Part shown: one piece after another, positions 49,992 through 62,008 of the stretch
Layout: each line of letters starts with the position of its first letter
How positions within the stretch are numbered: the stretch's first letter is position 1
Source: Achatina immaculata
Lineage: Eukaryota; Mollusca; Gastropoda; Stylommatophora; Achatinidae
Assembly: GCA_009760885.1 (NCBI GenBank)
Contig: CM019697.1
Span: 33,693,096-33,757,095 of the forward strand
DNA: 64,000 nucleotides
Reading direction: 5' to 3'
Position numbers and translations under genes: made by a program
Notes under the pieces: generated by a model
Databases searched by the model: none
Seen by the model: the letters and a program-made list of their open reading frames with translations, nothing else
Told to the model about the DNA's origin: nothing

Positions 49992-52710
49992 CTGTGAAAA
50001 GAACAAGAGCAGCATTAGAAATACAACGACGAAACTAAATGCTTCATGCAGGTAGCTTTGATAAATCTGAAAGCAGGTCGAGAATAGTTTAAAGGAAAAA
50101 AAACTGAGGCGTTCTTCCAGGATGTAATTAGTCGGTGATCTTTCACCTTGGATGTAATTAGTCGGTGATCTTTCTCCTTGGGTGTAATTAATCAGTGATC
50201 TTTCACCTTGGATGTAATTAGTCAGTGATCTTTCTCCTTGGATGTAATTAGTCGGTGATCTTTCTCCTTGGGTGTAATTAATCAGTGATCTTTCTCCTTG
50301 GATGTAATTAGTCAGTGATCTTTCTCCTTGGATGTAATTAGTCGGTGATCTTTCTCCTTGGGTGTAATTAATCAGTGATCTTTCTCCTTGGATGTAATTA
50401 GTCGGTGATCTTTCTCCTTGGGTGTAATTAATCAGTGATCTTTCTCCTTGGATGTAATTAGTCGGTGATCTTTCTCCTTGGGTGTAATTAATCAGTGATC
50501 TTTCTCCTTGGATGTAATTAGTCAGTGATCTTTCTCCTTGGATGTAATTAGTCGGTGATCTTTCTCCTTGGGTGTAATTAATCAGTGATCTTTCTCCTTG
50601 GATGTAATTAGTCGGTGATCTTTCTCCTTGGGTGTAATTAATCAGTGATCTTTCTCCTTGGATGTAATTAGTCGGTGATCTTTCTCCTTGGGTGTAATTA
50701 ATCAGTGATCTTTCACCTTGGATGTAATTAGTCGGTGATCTTTCACCTTGGATGTAATTAGTCGGTGATCTTTCTCCCTGGATGTAATTAGTCGGTGATT
50801 TGAACAACAAAATGGCGGAAGACAGCAAGCCTGACTAATCATTTTATTTACATGTTTATATACAATTTACTAGTGCCATTTATTCCAAAGATAAAATTGC
50901 AAAAAATCTTTTAATTAAAAAATAATTTGTCTTAAATAGATGAAAAACTTTATTTTTGTTATTCCCTTTATGATAGTACAGTCCTTCAAAACTCATAAGT
51001 AAAAAAGAAGAAGGTTTCTCCAAAAATCTGAGGGAGTTTCACTTATATAATAGGCACATTTGATCTCCAGTAGTTTATGCGAGAGACAAATTTTGCACAG
51101 ACTTGCGGTATCACAAGTCAGTGGTCGCCATTGTCAAAGTTAGCAATAAGCCAGAGGTTCTCAACCTTTCTGGAGCCATGAACCGTCAATGATACGTGAC
51201 CTGCGACCCTCGATCAGCATTGGTATGTGACCCTGTATAAGCAATGGTGGGTGACATGCGATCTTAGATCAGTAGTGGTATGTAACCCTAGATCAGCAAT
51301 GGCAGGTGGCACGCGACCTTAGATCATCAGTGGGAGGAGATCATCGGTGGTAGGTAACCCTAGATCAGCAATGGTTGGTGACCATAGATCTGCAATGGTA
51401 TGTGACCTGCAATCTTAGATCAGCGATGGTATATGACCCGCTAATCAGCAATGGCAGATGACCTGAAACCCTAGATCAGCAATGGTAATGACCCGGTATC
51501 CTAAAACAGCAATATAAAGTGACGTGACCCATGAAAAAGACGTTCAAAATACTGAAATTCAGCAAATATTAACTAATAATATCTCTTTGCTGTTTACATA
51601 ACGTAAATCTACTACTAATCACTACAGATTACATACAAATATCACTTCATAATAATCCAGAATTTATCACAATATCTGCCCACGACCCTATCCCAGACTC
51701 CCATTTATCCTACTCCCTACGACCCAAATTTAGGTCGCGAATTGAGACTTTGGGAACTGCTGACATAAACCAAAACAAACTGCAGCTTAATTAGCTGACA
51801 GACCTCAGGCCGTCATAAATTTCTCCTTTTTTTTCTGCACAACTTTATGGAACATATATATTCCAAAATCCATTGTAGACGTCACGAAAAGGATTGCACA
51901 TGCGGATAACTTGCGCCAAATTGGTTCCTAAGGTTTTGAGAGAGGAAGAGAAGAAAAACCGTGTGTCGATTTCCTCTGAGCTTTTGGACCATGTGAGGAA
52001 TGGACATAATATTTTAGAGAAAGTGATAACTGGTGATGAAATGTGGGTCTTGAGTACGACCAGGAGACTAAAAGACAGCTCTGAGTGGCACACTACCGAG
52101 TCTACTCGACCAAAGAAGGGTCGAATGAGCAAATCGAAGATTAAATCGATGCTCATTGTCTAAAGGTGTTGTCCATAAGGAGTTCGTACCACCCGGACAA
52201 ATGATCAACCCAGGATTTTACGTGGAAGTGCTTAAACGACTGAAGAACAGAATCGCGCGCGTCCGCCCCGAGATGGCAAACACTCGGGTTGCTAACCACG
52301 ACAATGCACCGAGCCATGCGTCGCTGCTAGTGAGAGAGCTTCTGGCGAAACAAACCCTGGCAACCCTGTGCCAACCTCCCTACAGCCCGATTTTTGGCCC
52401 CGGTTGACTTCTTTTTATTTCATCGGGTCAAATCAACCTTGAAAAGCCACCATTTTGGGACTGTTAATGACGTGCAAGCTGCCGTGAAGAGTGCTTTGAA
52501 GGAGATCCCTGTTCAAGACTTCCAGGCGAGCTACGACGCGTGGTAGAACCGCTGGCAACGGTGTATTGATGCTCAAGGATGTCATTTCGAGGAAATGTAA
52601 TTATATGTAAGTATACCTTGAACAAATCGAATTTTATGGAGTTAGTGTCATTACTTACCGGACACAGTATATATATATATAATTTTTACCCTTTATGTAT
52701 ATATAGTTTT

Positions 52711-52783
<73 letters not shown>

Positions 52784-55700
52784 TTATATATTGTAGCTCC
52801 TGAAATGTATTGAGAGCGGTCCTGTTTTGGTACACATTTTTGTGAGATCTCTAATGGCACCTTTGAACAAGGGTCCTTCCAAGTTTTTTATACAAGGTCG
52901 AGTCTAAGCGCAAATCAAGGGACGTTACCATTGAAAAATACTTTTCGACTTGCCTTTCAGTCCTTTCTTATATATTATATGGTTACGTCCCTTGATTTGG
53001 AGGGAGTTTTTTTTTTTGTTTTTGTTTTTGTTTTTGTTTTTTGGAGGGTGGGGGCAGGGTTACACTCGTCATCGACACAAGGGACCTCACCAAATCTACG
53101 TTAATGGTGGTCACAAATGATTGTTCAACCTAAGAAACTGAAGTCACACATCGCATAGAAACTCTGTTCTGTCCCTGATGTGTAGTTAAATAAGTATGAA
53201 TATACAAGTACATCTCTGATACACTAGCAATTAAATAAAACGAATAATAATACACGACAACTTCGGTAAATCATAAGCGTTTTACATATACTTACACTAC
53301 ATCCTGATGAAAGTATGGAATGCGGGAAAGAGCAAATAACACAAAATAATTTTTAAAAAATATTAATTGATAAGTTATGATAACAAATACTTAACATTTT
53401 GCTTTTTAAATAGGCGGGCCATGATGTAAAAATGTTACCAACTTCAGAAACTGTTGAAAATTCGTAACATAAATTGAGGTGTAAGGAATAGGATAAACTG
53501 TTGGTTAAAAAAGCGATTCAACATCTTTCTAAAAATATGTGACAAGGATAAGATGTCCATGTGCACGTGAGCCAGACTCCAGAAAGCACATTTTGTGACC
53601 CAAATCCATCACGCAACATTATTATTTGTAGCATATTACAATGTAGTATTCTGCCTCATCACATTCTTCATCATATTCTTTATCACATTCTTTATCACAT
53701 TCTTTATCCACTGAAATCTGGAAATCTCCAATTACGAGAGCACTTTCAGGGTTGCAGATAACGAAGTGACAGCGGTAAGGTTCGTAGACTGAAAAGACTA
53801 AGTTCTGTTTCCTGTGCAACCCAACTCAAGCACATCACAGCTGTTAACTTAGGTACTCGGTCCTTTGTTTTGGGGGCGAAAACTTCTCCTGAAAGCGGAG
53901 AGTGTCTGAATGCACGGCGAGCCGCACTGGTTTTCAGTACACGCAGAGCTGTTAGTGGATTAAGGAGTGTTTCAAGCTTGTGAAACGAATAACTCAGTTT
54001 TTGTGTATAAAGATCGAATCACTGACCACAGCCACTATGGCCGAATCAAACAGGTAAAATCTACAGCTCTGTTATTAAACTTTTTCTCTCTGACAGTGGT
54101 TCTTCACCTTTTTTTTCGCTACGGGGCCCCTTCTGGCCTGAGAATTGCTGCGGGTCCCATTTCTAACACCTGAACAGCTGTGGGCCCTTTCTGGCCCGAG
54201 GATTGCTGCGGGTCCCATTTCTAACACCTGAACAGCTGTGGGCCCTTTCTGGCCTGAGAATTGCTGCGGGTCCCATTTCTAACACCTGAACAGCTGTGGG
54301 CCCTTTCTGGCCTGAGGATTGCTGCGGGTCCCATTTCTAACACCTGAACAGCTGTGGGCCCTTTCTGGCCTGAGGATTGCTGCGGGTCCCATTTCTAACA
54401 CCTGAACCGCTGTGGGCCCTTTCTGGCCAGAGGACAGTGTGGACTTCTCATTAAAAATAAAGCAATAAATAGAGCCCAGATGATACTAATATTTTTTTTT
54501 ACTCCAGTCAGTGCTTATTTGTCCATGAACCCCCGAAAACTCCTGCGGACCTCAGCCCCCACCCCTCACCCTCCCTTTCTCCTCGGGGTCCATGGACCCC
54601 AGATTCATAATCATTGGTTTAAGATATACTCAGACTATATCCCGCTTAAGATATACTCAAACTGTCTCTCGTTTAAGATATACTCAAACTATCTCCCGTT
54701 TAAGATATACTCAAACTATCTCCCGTTTAAGATATACTCAAACTATCTCCCGTTTAAGATATACTCAAACTATCTCCCGTTTAAGATATACTCAAACTAT
54801 CTCCCGTTTAAGATATACTCAAACTATCTCCCGTTTAAGATATACTCAAACTATCTCCCGTTATATCCATTCATTATCGCTTTACCTGATTAGCAATCAG
54901 TGTATACTTAGAAACCTGACTGAAATACGGTAATTCTTGTCCACATTTTGTTTATCACTTTGGCTGTAGTTTATGTTGTTTATGTAGTTTATGTGGTTTG
55001 TGTGGTTGTTAGGAGAGAATGTGACAAAACGTTCATCGTATTTTTCATTTGTATATATTGTTGAATGTGCGGGTAAGAATTCACATCTCATAGTTTTCAA
55101 TTCATGTTTAGTATTACTTTTTATGTCTTTATGTTTTATATCTTGTAACAGAAACTGATGCTGAATAAGTCTGAATGAAAGATGATTGATGAAAGTCAGA
55201 CAGGACAACGTGCCCCACACAACCCTAATGTAAACAGAAACAAAACATAATAAACCCATGAACCATTGCGTTTCTTGAACCTATTTTCTTTCTCTCGTAC
55301 CTGGTATAAACGGAATGTTAATACGTGGCGAATCGGCTGGTCTGGTCCTGGATTCTCTCTGTCTACCAGGTTTTACAGCTGAACCTTGAAGTTCCACCTG
55401 GCAGGGATAGAGAGATAGAGAGAGAGAGAAACGAAAACGATTGTTAAAGGTGATAAAAAAAACCTAAACACAGATCTTTATACAGAACTTATCGACTTTT
55501 CATGCAACACGTGGTCACGTCAGACATTTTGCTTGATCGTCTAACTGGAAACTTGACAAACGAGCTACGAACGAAAGCCAGGCCCCAACAGAAGTGTGGA
55601 AAGCCGAGGTTGTACCACTGTGGTCCCATTTGTTCAGGGTGCCCTGTGGGTCCGTTTTTTCCCCAGTCTTTTCTTGTTAATGAAAATATAACATTCTGTC

Positions 55701-58700
55701 TACAGAGTTATGTGTATAAAACAATGAAAGAATAACTACCAGTATATAAACAATAACTTGTAAACATATTTAGGAGTTACTTTCCATGTTTGGATAGGAG
55801 GCCTAACAGTCAGTGACCCCGGGGGCCCGACTTGGTCCTCCACGTAATTAGTGAAAGCGTCAAATCAGAAAGGAGATTGTGGCAAACGTTGAGAAAGCAA
55901 CGATCTTGGAATGAGAGAATCAAACTGGTGAGGACGACGTAGTTTTTATCACTTCCTAGAGATGAAAGCGTCTTAGGAAGCTCTGTACCCTGTTGGCCCA
56001 CCTGTGACACTACAACAGCCTGTTACCTGGACGGCCCTAAGAAGGAATCACAAGAACGTGACCAGGTTTGAAAGTATAAAGCTCCTAATGATACTACTAT
56101 TTTCCTTGAACAATCTGCATAATCTGTCTCTCTGAACCTTTATGTGCCCAAGGCGCGTGGGGCTTCCTCAAGGATTTTTTGCAAATGCCTAACTTTCGCA
56201 TTCACAGCCCCCCCCTCCCACCCCCCCACCCCCCTTTTCCCCAGAGGAGCCCTCTACGACATCTTCTCTATTCTTCTCCATATCTCCTTTGCTCTACCTT
56301 TACTCTTGTATCCTTGGGGTGTCCATCTCAGTACTTTTTTGGTAATGGGTCACCAGTCATCCGAAGTACACGCCCCAGCCATCGCCGTACAGCACAGTAC
56401 ATTATATTAGTTTTCCACATAATGTTCTTGTCTCACTTCGGCAAAACTTCTCAACAGAAGCGGGTTCATAGCGCCATTCAGTTTTAAAATTCATTGACCT
56501 CCATCATTTGCCGTCCTCTCCGCAGACGTTCATGATCATCTTCTCAGTTCTTTCAAGTTATTGATTCTTCACACGCGCAAATCTTCCTGACATATCTCCA
56601 ACAATTTTTCACTAAGAAAGCAGTATAACTATGTGTATACACAGTATAACTATCTATACACAGTATAACTATATCTATACACAGTATAACTATATCTATA
56701 CACAGTATAACTACAGTATATGTATACACAATATAACTATATGAATACACAGTATAACTATGCGTACATACAGTATAACTACAGTATATGTATACACAGT
56801 ATAACTATACACAGTATAACTATACACAGTATAACTATACGTACACAGTATAACTATATGTATACACAGTATAACTATACACAGTATAACTATACGTACA
56901 CAGTATAACTATACGTATACACAGCATAACTATATGTATACACAATATAACTATATGCTCTAATAACTTTGTCCAGGAACATCAGAAAAAAAGTACAATC
57001 CCAGATGACTCACATAAAACTGCATCAGTGATCGATTATGTAACCATTAACTTTATACGGAATTTTGTAAAACTAATACACAAAGCTCAGTTGAAAGGAA
57101 ACAAAACAAAACTGTTTTGAGACAGAATTTTGACCAAAAAAAAAAGAGAGAGAATTCTTCAAAGGACAAAATAATATAACGCTTTAGAAAGCGGCCAGAG
57201 AATAATATTTAAAACTTGAACAAAAATATTCAACGTGCATGTAGCTAGTGCTTCTGAATACAAGGAATGGAGAGAATAAATAATATTGTGCTAGTAGTTG
57301 TCGGCCTTTTACAAGTCTGGAATACTTCTATGTCAGTGATAATTTATTGCGACAATCGAACATACTTCCCTTCCCCACAGTATTAATGTGAACATCTTCC
57401 AAATTCTGATATTGTGAGATCTGGCGGCTACGGGACTTTTTGTGATATTAAAAAAAAAAAAAAATTAAAATCCAGACTTGCTCCGTTGACCCTCGTAAAT
57501 CCTTAGGGGATCCTGACATAATGCTTCTTAAGATCTCCATGTAATCCATTGCGGAAACCAACTTAATTCACAGCAGACCCCCACCTCCACCCCACGCAAA
57601 TTTTGTGTGTGTGTGTGTGGACTTCCACATAACCCACATAACCCATTATGGACCTAAATGTAATCCTTCCTAGACTATACTCTTATTCTTTGCAGACCCC
57701 AAATTGGCAACCCATGTATAAGAATAATAAAAGATTTAGTATAATATGGCCGCTGGATACATCACGTTTAATTTGAAAAACTTGAAAGAAGAATGTCGGA
57801 CAGGAAGCTCCGAAGAACTGGATTAAAGCTTTATAGAAGAAGTACTAATATTTCAGACACGTTGAAATAACATGCGGAGACCGCTTACCTGCGTATGTGG
57901 CCTTTGCCTCTCTGCGCCACTAAAAGTGTTCCAGCGCTTGAGGGAAGTGAACCTCTTGGCCTCTCGGAGCTGGTAGAGCTCTGTTTCCCTTCTGGTGATG
58001 TCTGCTTGCAGGAGCAGGTTGTTAACCTCCTGCAGAAGCAGCTGCCTCTTGATCATCATAATCTCTCGATTTCGCTCCAGGTGACTCAATCTCAGGTTGT
58101 TCATCTAGGGGTAAAGAATACTGGACTGGAATAGGGGTAAAGAATACTGGACTGGAATAGGGGTAAAGAATACTGGACTGGAATAGGGGTAAAGAATATT
58201 GGACTGGAATAGGGGTAAAGAATACTGGATTGGAATAGGGATAATGAATATTAGACTGGAATAGGGGTAATTAATAGTGGACTGGAATAGGGGTGAAGAA
58301 TATTGGACTGGAATAGGGGTAAAGAATACTGGACTGAAATAGGGGTAAAGAACACTGGACTGGAATAGGGGTAAAGAATACTGGACTGGAATAGGGGTAA
58401 AGAATATTGAACTGGTATAACTTCAGGTATGAGTTTTCAATTTCCATAATTTCTTCTCATAACTTTCTCTTAAAGACGCCAGCAGAAGAAAAGATTTGGG
58501 CATGCACATACAAACACATATACACAGAGTGACATGATATCTTTGTTTGGTATGGAAAAGTGAAGAATAAAATACAGTGATTACAATGTCAACGGCTCAA
58601 GAACGGTAAATCCTCACAGAACTGACTTCGTCAGTTGCTCAACATTGAAGGATACAGATCAACAAACTTATAGAACCGTAGGATAAGCAATGTCTGGAGT

Positions 58701-61700
58701 CTTTTGTGTGGATGTCCAGGGTGGTTTGTGTGGACGTCTGGAGTGTTTTGTGTGGATGTATGGAGTATTTTTTGTGGATGTCCAGGTTGGTTTGAGCGGA
58801 TGTCTGAAGTCTTTTGTATGGATGTCTGAAGTCTTTTGTGTGGATGTCGGGAGACTTTTGTGTGGTTGTATGGAGTGTTTTGTGTGGATGTCTGGAGTTT
58901 TTTGTGTGGATGTCTGGAGTGTTTTGTGTGGATGTCTGGAGTTTTTTGTGTGGGTGTCTGGAGTTTTTTATGTGGATGTCTGGAGTGTTTTGTGTGGATG
59001 TCTGGAGTTTTTTGTGTGGTTGTCTGGAGTCTTTTGTGTGGATGTTTGGAGTCTTTTGTGTGGATGTCCAGGGTCGTTTGTGTGAGTGTCTGAGAAGGTT
59101 TGTATGAATGTCCGAGAATGTTTGTGTGGATGTCTGAGATGGTTTGTGTGGATGTCCGAGAAGGTTTGTATGGATGTCCAGGGTCGTTTGTGTGAGTGTC
59201 TGAGAAGGTTTGTATGAATGTTCGAGAATGTTTGTACGTATGTCCGAGAATGTTTGTGTGGATGTCCGAGAAGGTTTTATGGATGTCCAGGGTCGTTTGT
59301 GTGGATGACCGAGAAGGTTTGTGTGGATGAGTCCTATCCAGAGGGGATCAAAACTTAATCTGATCAAGAAATAACCTTCCTCCTCTACCCCGACTTGCGA
59401 ATTGTTATAGTCTAAATCACCATTTTGTTTTTTCTATCTCTTGTATGGCGCTCCTTGTTTCTCTTGGCTACCATTTATTTGTGGGGCTTTGAGATAACAA
59501 CTCACGTGATGTTTTCTGTTTGTGGGGCTTTTAGATAATAACTCACGTGATTGTTTTCTGTTTGTGGGGCTTTGAGATATCAACTCACGTGATGTTTTCT
59601 GTTTGTGGAGCTTTGAGATAACAATTCACATGATGTTTTCTTTTTTGTGAGGCTTTGAGATAACAACTCACGTGATGTTTTCTGTTTGTGGGGCTTTGAG
59701 ATAACAACTCACATGATTTCAGCTGCTAGATTTTGAGATTACAACTCATATAATATCACCTGCTTGTTTTCATTTGACCTTATTTTACAAAACTATAACA
59801 CAGGTGTGACTGTAATACAATAACACAGGTAAGACAGACACAGTTCCGGGATACCTGTACTTGAAGCTTCATAGCCTGGGTGTAGAGAGTCTCAAAATTA
59901 GACAGGGCCATTGTCTTTTGACTTTGCTCCTCTAAACAAAATGTGAAAATGAAATATGATATAAGTATTGCTATTAATCTTTGAAAGAAAACGATTTAGG
60001 AAGGAAAATGCACAAACATGTACACAAGATACATCACGCGTCAAAAGGTCAGTAGGAACATTTGTGTAAAATGTGTAGAAGATAACCCTTCAATGGATCA
60101 AACAGATGATATCTGAATACTCCTTTTATAGAAATGAGATTGAAAGAAGTGTTTAAAATGAAGTGAAGAAGGCAAAGGCAACATCCAGATGAATCTTGAA
60201 TGATTGTGGAAATTCTGAGTTACTGAGGATGGATGTATTATTACTCGTTTCGTGTGATTTTTGTTTGTTTTATTTCTTGTTCCGACTTCTGAAGTTCTTC
60301 ATCCAATTTTCTGAAGCTAGTTCTATTACATTGTTCTAAAACGTAGATATAAGAACAGGTAGTCACGTCATGAATGAAGATATTATTAGCATAATTTATG
60401 ATGATGACGATGATGATGATGACGATGATGATGATGATGTTTTTGCCCTTTTATGAGGCGTCGTAGCTTTCTTCATATCCCAGTCATAGATACGGTGATT
60501 GACAGATGCGTATCCAACTAAATACTTCTGAGTAGGGGGCCCCTTTTAACAAAATTGTAGACCCTGGATGAAGCAATGCAGTGGGGCCCATACCCAGCCA
60601 TTAACAGAAACAGAAAAGCATTCAGTCAAAAAAATTAAACATTTAAGTTTACTAGTATTTTCAATAAAATCTGTTTAAACATAAAAAAACAAGTTTTGCT
60701 GTGTTTTTCTTTCTTTCTGACTTGGCTTGGGTTTCCATAACTTCCCCCAATTTGTTTTTTCACTCTATGACCCAAGGTTCTACTGGGTTCATTGTACATT
60801 TTGGTATTGCTCTTGTGTGGTATATCTCTAAGGTTTTTTTTCCATGACTTAACTATTCTCATTTTTTTTCAATTATTTTATGAGTGAATTCAAAATAATA
60901 ATAACGTTAATCCTAAATTCACCACGGACTGTCCATGAGTTAAGAGGGTACTTTAGCTAGTCACAGGTTGATGTGTCGATATCTGTAGCGATAGCAGGGC
61001 TCTTTGGTTTCCCTCGCCATGCGCATGCTTGCCATTATTTAACCCACAAAAAGAGGAGCTACACCACGAAATTTGATTTGTAGGGCCCCTTGGCCGCTGC
61101 CTAGTATGTCCGTGCGTTATGTCCGACATAGCGGGGCCTCTCTGCTGCGTATAAAGACGGTTAAATCTTCGGCCTCAATTTTGTACGGTTCTCTCGGGGA
61201 AGCGTTCGGTTTACTAATCAAGTGGTACCCGGTTCAGTCCCCACTGTGGGATTTTTTTTCTGGTACACACCAGAAACGCCCCAAGGTTCACACATTCATT
61301 CATTTGCATGTCCCTTGCGGAACTTTGACTCCCTAACAGCTCTCCTGTAGGCCTCTCGTTTGTGAGCAAGATGGCCTGCTGCTGATGCATCCATTTGCAG
61401 ATCATCAACATCAACGATGTCTTGCAGCCATCTTCTCCTTGGTCTTCCTCTCTCTCTTTCCATGTTGCTGTTTGGGTCTCTTGGTATATTTCCAGAAGAT
61501 AGTTTACCATTGCTTTCCTTCCGGGCAGTGACTGTACTAGTCAGTGATCGTAGCCATTGTCCCTACATTGAGATCATCTGCCTACCATCATAGATTGGTG
61601 ACCATAACCAACATTATCTGTCTGCTGCTCTCCCTTTCTATCTACTTTTTTTTCACCCAGCCTCTAAAAATGGGTTCCAGAGAAATCTGGGCAGGTAAAG

Positions 61701-62008
61701 CGGCCAGGCGTGATACTGACCACATCAGACTTTCATGTGCCGAAGGTCACGGAAAATACGGGCCTAACATCGTATTCTCCAATATGGCTTAATGGAATTG
61801 AAACGGAAAATGTACCTTTTCTCTCGGGGAAGGTGGGGCGAGTTTTACATGCGACAACATGTACATACATGTACATACATGTACATACATGTACACTGTA
61901 CACACCTGACTGGGAAGCCTGGACCAACATGCCTCTCATCTGCTCTACCAACTCAACCAGCTGCGTGTGAACAGTTTCTTCTCCTTCGATGCTTTGCCAC
62001 TTCCCCAC
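47299..62008 (-). CDS. Coiled-coil plus Ser/Pro-rich protein, 3' part (5 exons), family unknown
   Basis: Reading on the - strand, exons 62008-61906, 59931-59855, 58104-57889, 55397-55301 and 49991-47299 join in frame (phases 1,0,0,1) to 1061 residues plus a stop. The first about 130 residues are rich in Leu, Glu and Gln with heptad-like spacing, indicating a coiled coil. After a short basic linker comes about 900 residues of low-complexity Ser/Thr/Pro/Ala sequence with islands of denser sequence, ending SSWLQKSKKFFKVSK. I do not recognise the family. A cytoskeleton- or signalling-linked scaffold is a guess from composition. 5' exons are missing (above 62008). It converges on the guanylate cyclase gene, with 20.7 kb between stops. 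Confidence 0.8.
50112..50800. repeat. 30-bp minisatellite with higher-order order, intron of - strand gene
   Basis: 23 units of two types: GTCGGTGATCTTTCTCCTTG-GATGTAATTA and ATCAGTGATCTTTCTCCTTG-GGTGTAATTA, arranged as alternating pairs with occasional extra first-type units. Ends about 120 bases upstream (in - sense) of the last exon. A frame of 281 codons on the - strand is a repeat artefact. Confidence 0.97.
50801..51170. other. Intron of - strand gene, nothing recognised
   Basis: AT-rich, no structure seen. Confidence 0.4.
51175..51520. repeat. Diverged 25-30 bp repeat, intron
   Basis: Loose units of TAGATCAGCAATGGTAGGTG then ACC, about eleven. More decayed than the other arrays. Confidence 0.8.
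51840..52605 (+). mobile_element. Mariner transposase relic
   Basis: Reads RVSISSELLDHVRNGHNILE, then VITGDEMWVLSTTRRLKDSS (first catalytic Asp), SEWHT, RPKKGRMSKSKIKSMLIV; after a frameshift GVVHKEFVPPGQMINPGFYV, VLKRLKNRIARVRPE, ANHDNAPSHASLLVRELLAK (second Asp), LCQPPYSPIFGPG (third site damaged, Asp to Ile/Phe), then further frameshifted pieces to RCIDAQGCHFEEM. N-terminal DNA-binding part missing. Inactive. Confidence 0.88.
52665..52795. repeat. (TA)n microsatellites
   Basis: Two long TA runs separated by short breaks. Confidence 0.97.
52908..53005. mobile_element. MITE copy 3
   Basis: GCAAATCAAGGGACGTTACC then ATTGAAAA at the left; GGTTACGTCCCTTGATTTGG at the right. Best preserved inverted ends of the three copies. 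Confidence 0.7.
53006..54110. other. Intron of - strand gene, nothing recognised
   Basis: A (TTTTTG)n run at 53010-53040 and short TTCTTTATCACA repeats at 53655-53708; otherwise no feature. Confidence 0.4.
54115..54430. repeat. 58-bp minisatellite, intron
   Basis: Five to six units of GGGCCCTTTCTGGCCTGAGG then ATTGCTGCGGGTCCCATTTC. GC-richer than its surroundings. Confidence 0.95.
54615..54865. repeat. 27-bp minisatellite, intron
   Basis: Ten units of TTAAGATATACTCAAACTAT then CTCCCGT; the central units are identical. Confidence 0.97.
55301..55397 (-). CDS. Coiled-coil gene, exon 4 of those visible
   Basis: On the - strand CCCTGCCAG precedes VELQGSAVKPGRQRESRTRP then ADSPRINIPFIP. The donor CCAG|GTACGA gives phase 1. 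It links the coiled coil to the Ser-rich exon (IPFIP-EELILAS). Short and basic, so identified mainly by splice phase and borders. Confidence 0.75.
55400..56120. other. Intron of - strand gene, nothing recognised
   Basis: A short GA run at 55403-55428. No other feature seen. Confidence 0.4.
56128..56420 (-). mobile_element. (AG)-tailed LINE 3' end, second copy
   Basis: CTGAACCTTTATGTGCCCAA then GGCGCGTGGGGCTTCC matches the 3' end of the element at 32.95 kb (CTGAACCTTAAGTGCCCAGG). The sequence to 56400 follows the GHVLRT...GRP segment. Short CTCT tail. A C-run interrupts it at 56210-56232. Confidence 0.8.
56620..56960. repeat. About 20-bp minisatellite, intron
   Basis: About 17 units of TATACACAGTATAACTATAT with length variants. 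Confidence 0.95.
56961..57850. other. Intron of - strand gene, nothing recognised
   Basis: Poly-A at 57450-57465 and (GT)n at 57605-57620. No gene or clear mobile element. Confidence 0.4.
57889..58104 (-). CDS. Coiled-coil gene, exon 3 of those visible
   Basis: 72 codons in phase 0/0. MNNLRLSHLERNREIMMIKR then QLLLQEVNNLLLQADITRRE, a strong coiled-coil stretch, followed by a basic segment ending RQRPHTQ. Donor GCAG|GTAAGC. The acceptor CCCTAG is immediately upstream and abuts a 26-bp minisatellite that fills the intron border (58105-58420). Confidence 0.85.
58105..58425. repeat. 26-bp minisatellite abutting a splice acceptor
   Basis: About 12 units of AGGGGTAAAGAATACTGGAC then TGGAAT begin exactly at the border of exon 57889-58104. 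On the - strand the unit next to the exon ends CCCCTAG, the acceptor; other units have CCCCTAT there, and also offer ATTCCAG and GTCCAG. Confidence 0.95.
58690..59340. repeat. 24-bp minisatellite, intron
   Basis: About 27 units of TTTTGTGTGGATGTCTGGAG. 24 is a multiple of three, so long frames are open on both strands (CVDVWSFL and HPHKTLQTST type); these are artefacts. Confidence 0.96.
59475..59750. repeat. 42-bp minisatellite, intron
   Basis: Six units of GTTTGTGGGGCTTTGAGATA then ACAACTCACGTGATGTTTTCT. Ends about 100 bases from exon 59855-59931. Confidence 0.95.
59855..59931 (-). CDS. Coiled-coil gene, exon 2 of those visible
   Basis: On the - strand TTGTTTAG precedes AG|GAGCAAAGT. The translation EQSQKTMALSNFETLYTQAM then KLQVQ continues the coiled coil. 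The donor CAG|GTATCC gives phase 0. Phases agree with both neighbours. Confidence 0.8.
59940..61185. other. Intron of - strand gene, nothing recognised
   Basis: (GAT/GAC)n at 60401-60439. A short stretch at 60530-60600 resembles GGGGCCC-type sequence but has no clear copy elsewhere. Confidence 0.4.
61203..61819 (+). mobile_element. tRNA-derived SINE, 5'-truncated and split by an insertion
   Basis: Left part 61203-61288: GTGGTACCCGGTTCAGTCCC (B box), T-run, CTGGTACACACC. Right part about 61660-61819: CAGCCTCTAAAAATGGGTTC to TGTACCTTTT. It matches the copy at 31.8-32.1 kb but lacks the first 25-30 bases. The 13-bp TCTCTCGGGGAAG flanks it at 61190-61202 and 61820-61832. Confidence 0.85.
61287..61460 (-). 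mobile_element. AATG-tailed LINE 3' end, copy 6, inside a SINE
   Basis: CATTCATTCATTTGCATGTC tail, then CTCCTGTAGGCCTCTCG and GATGCATCCATTTGCAGATC as in the other copies. The inserted block reaches about 61660; the part from 61460 to 61655 is not matched to the other LINE copies. Confidence 0.85.
61855..61895. repeat. (TACATGTACA)n repeat next to a splice donor
   Basis: Four self-complementary units just inside the intron after exon 61906-62008. Confidence 0.9.
61906..62008 (-). CDS. Coiled-coil gene, exon 1 of those visible
   Basis: On the - strand AAATGTTTCAG precedes VGKWQSIEGEETVHTQLVEL then VEQMRGMLVQASQS. The donor TCAG|GTGTGT leaves phase 1, which the next exon completes as Glu. The amphipathic pattern suggests the start of a coiled coil. 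It starts in phase 0, so an upstream exon is expected beyond this point; none was recognised up to 64000. Confidence 0.78.

Noticed and set aside
50112..50800. CRISPR-like array of short direct repeats
   Set aside because: No unique spacers between repeats and clearly a eukaryotic genome. All arrays here are simple tandem repeats.
49983..50828. 281-codon - strand frame of TNYIQGERSP repeats
   Set aside because: 30-bp array inside an intron. The acceptor at 49992 and the phase match with exon 55301-55397 show it is not part of the protein.
58639..59367. 242-codon - strand frame and + strand CVDVWSFL frames
   Set aside because: 24-bp minisatellite read in several frames; no splice borders or non-repeat coding sequence.
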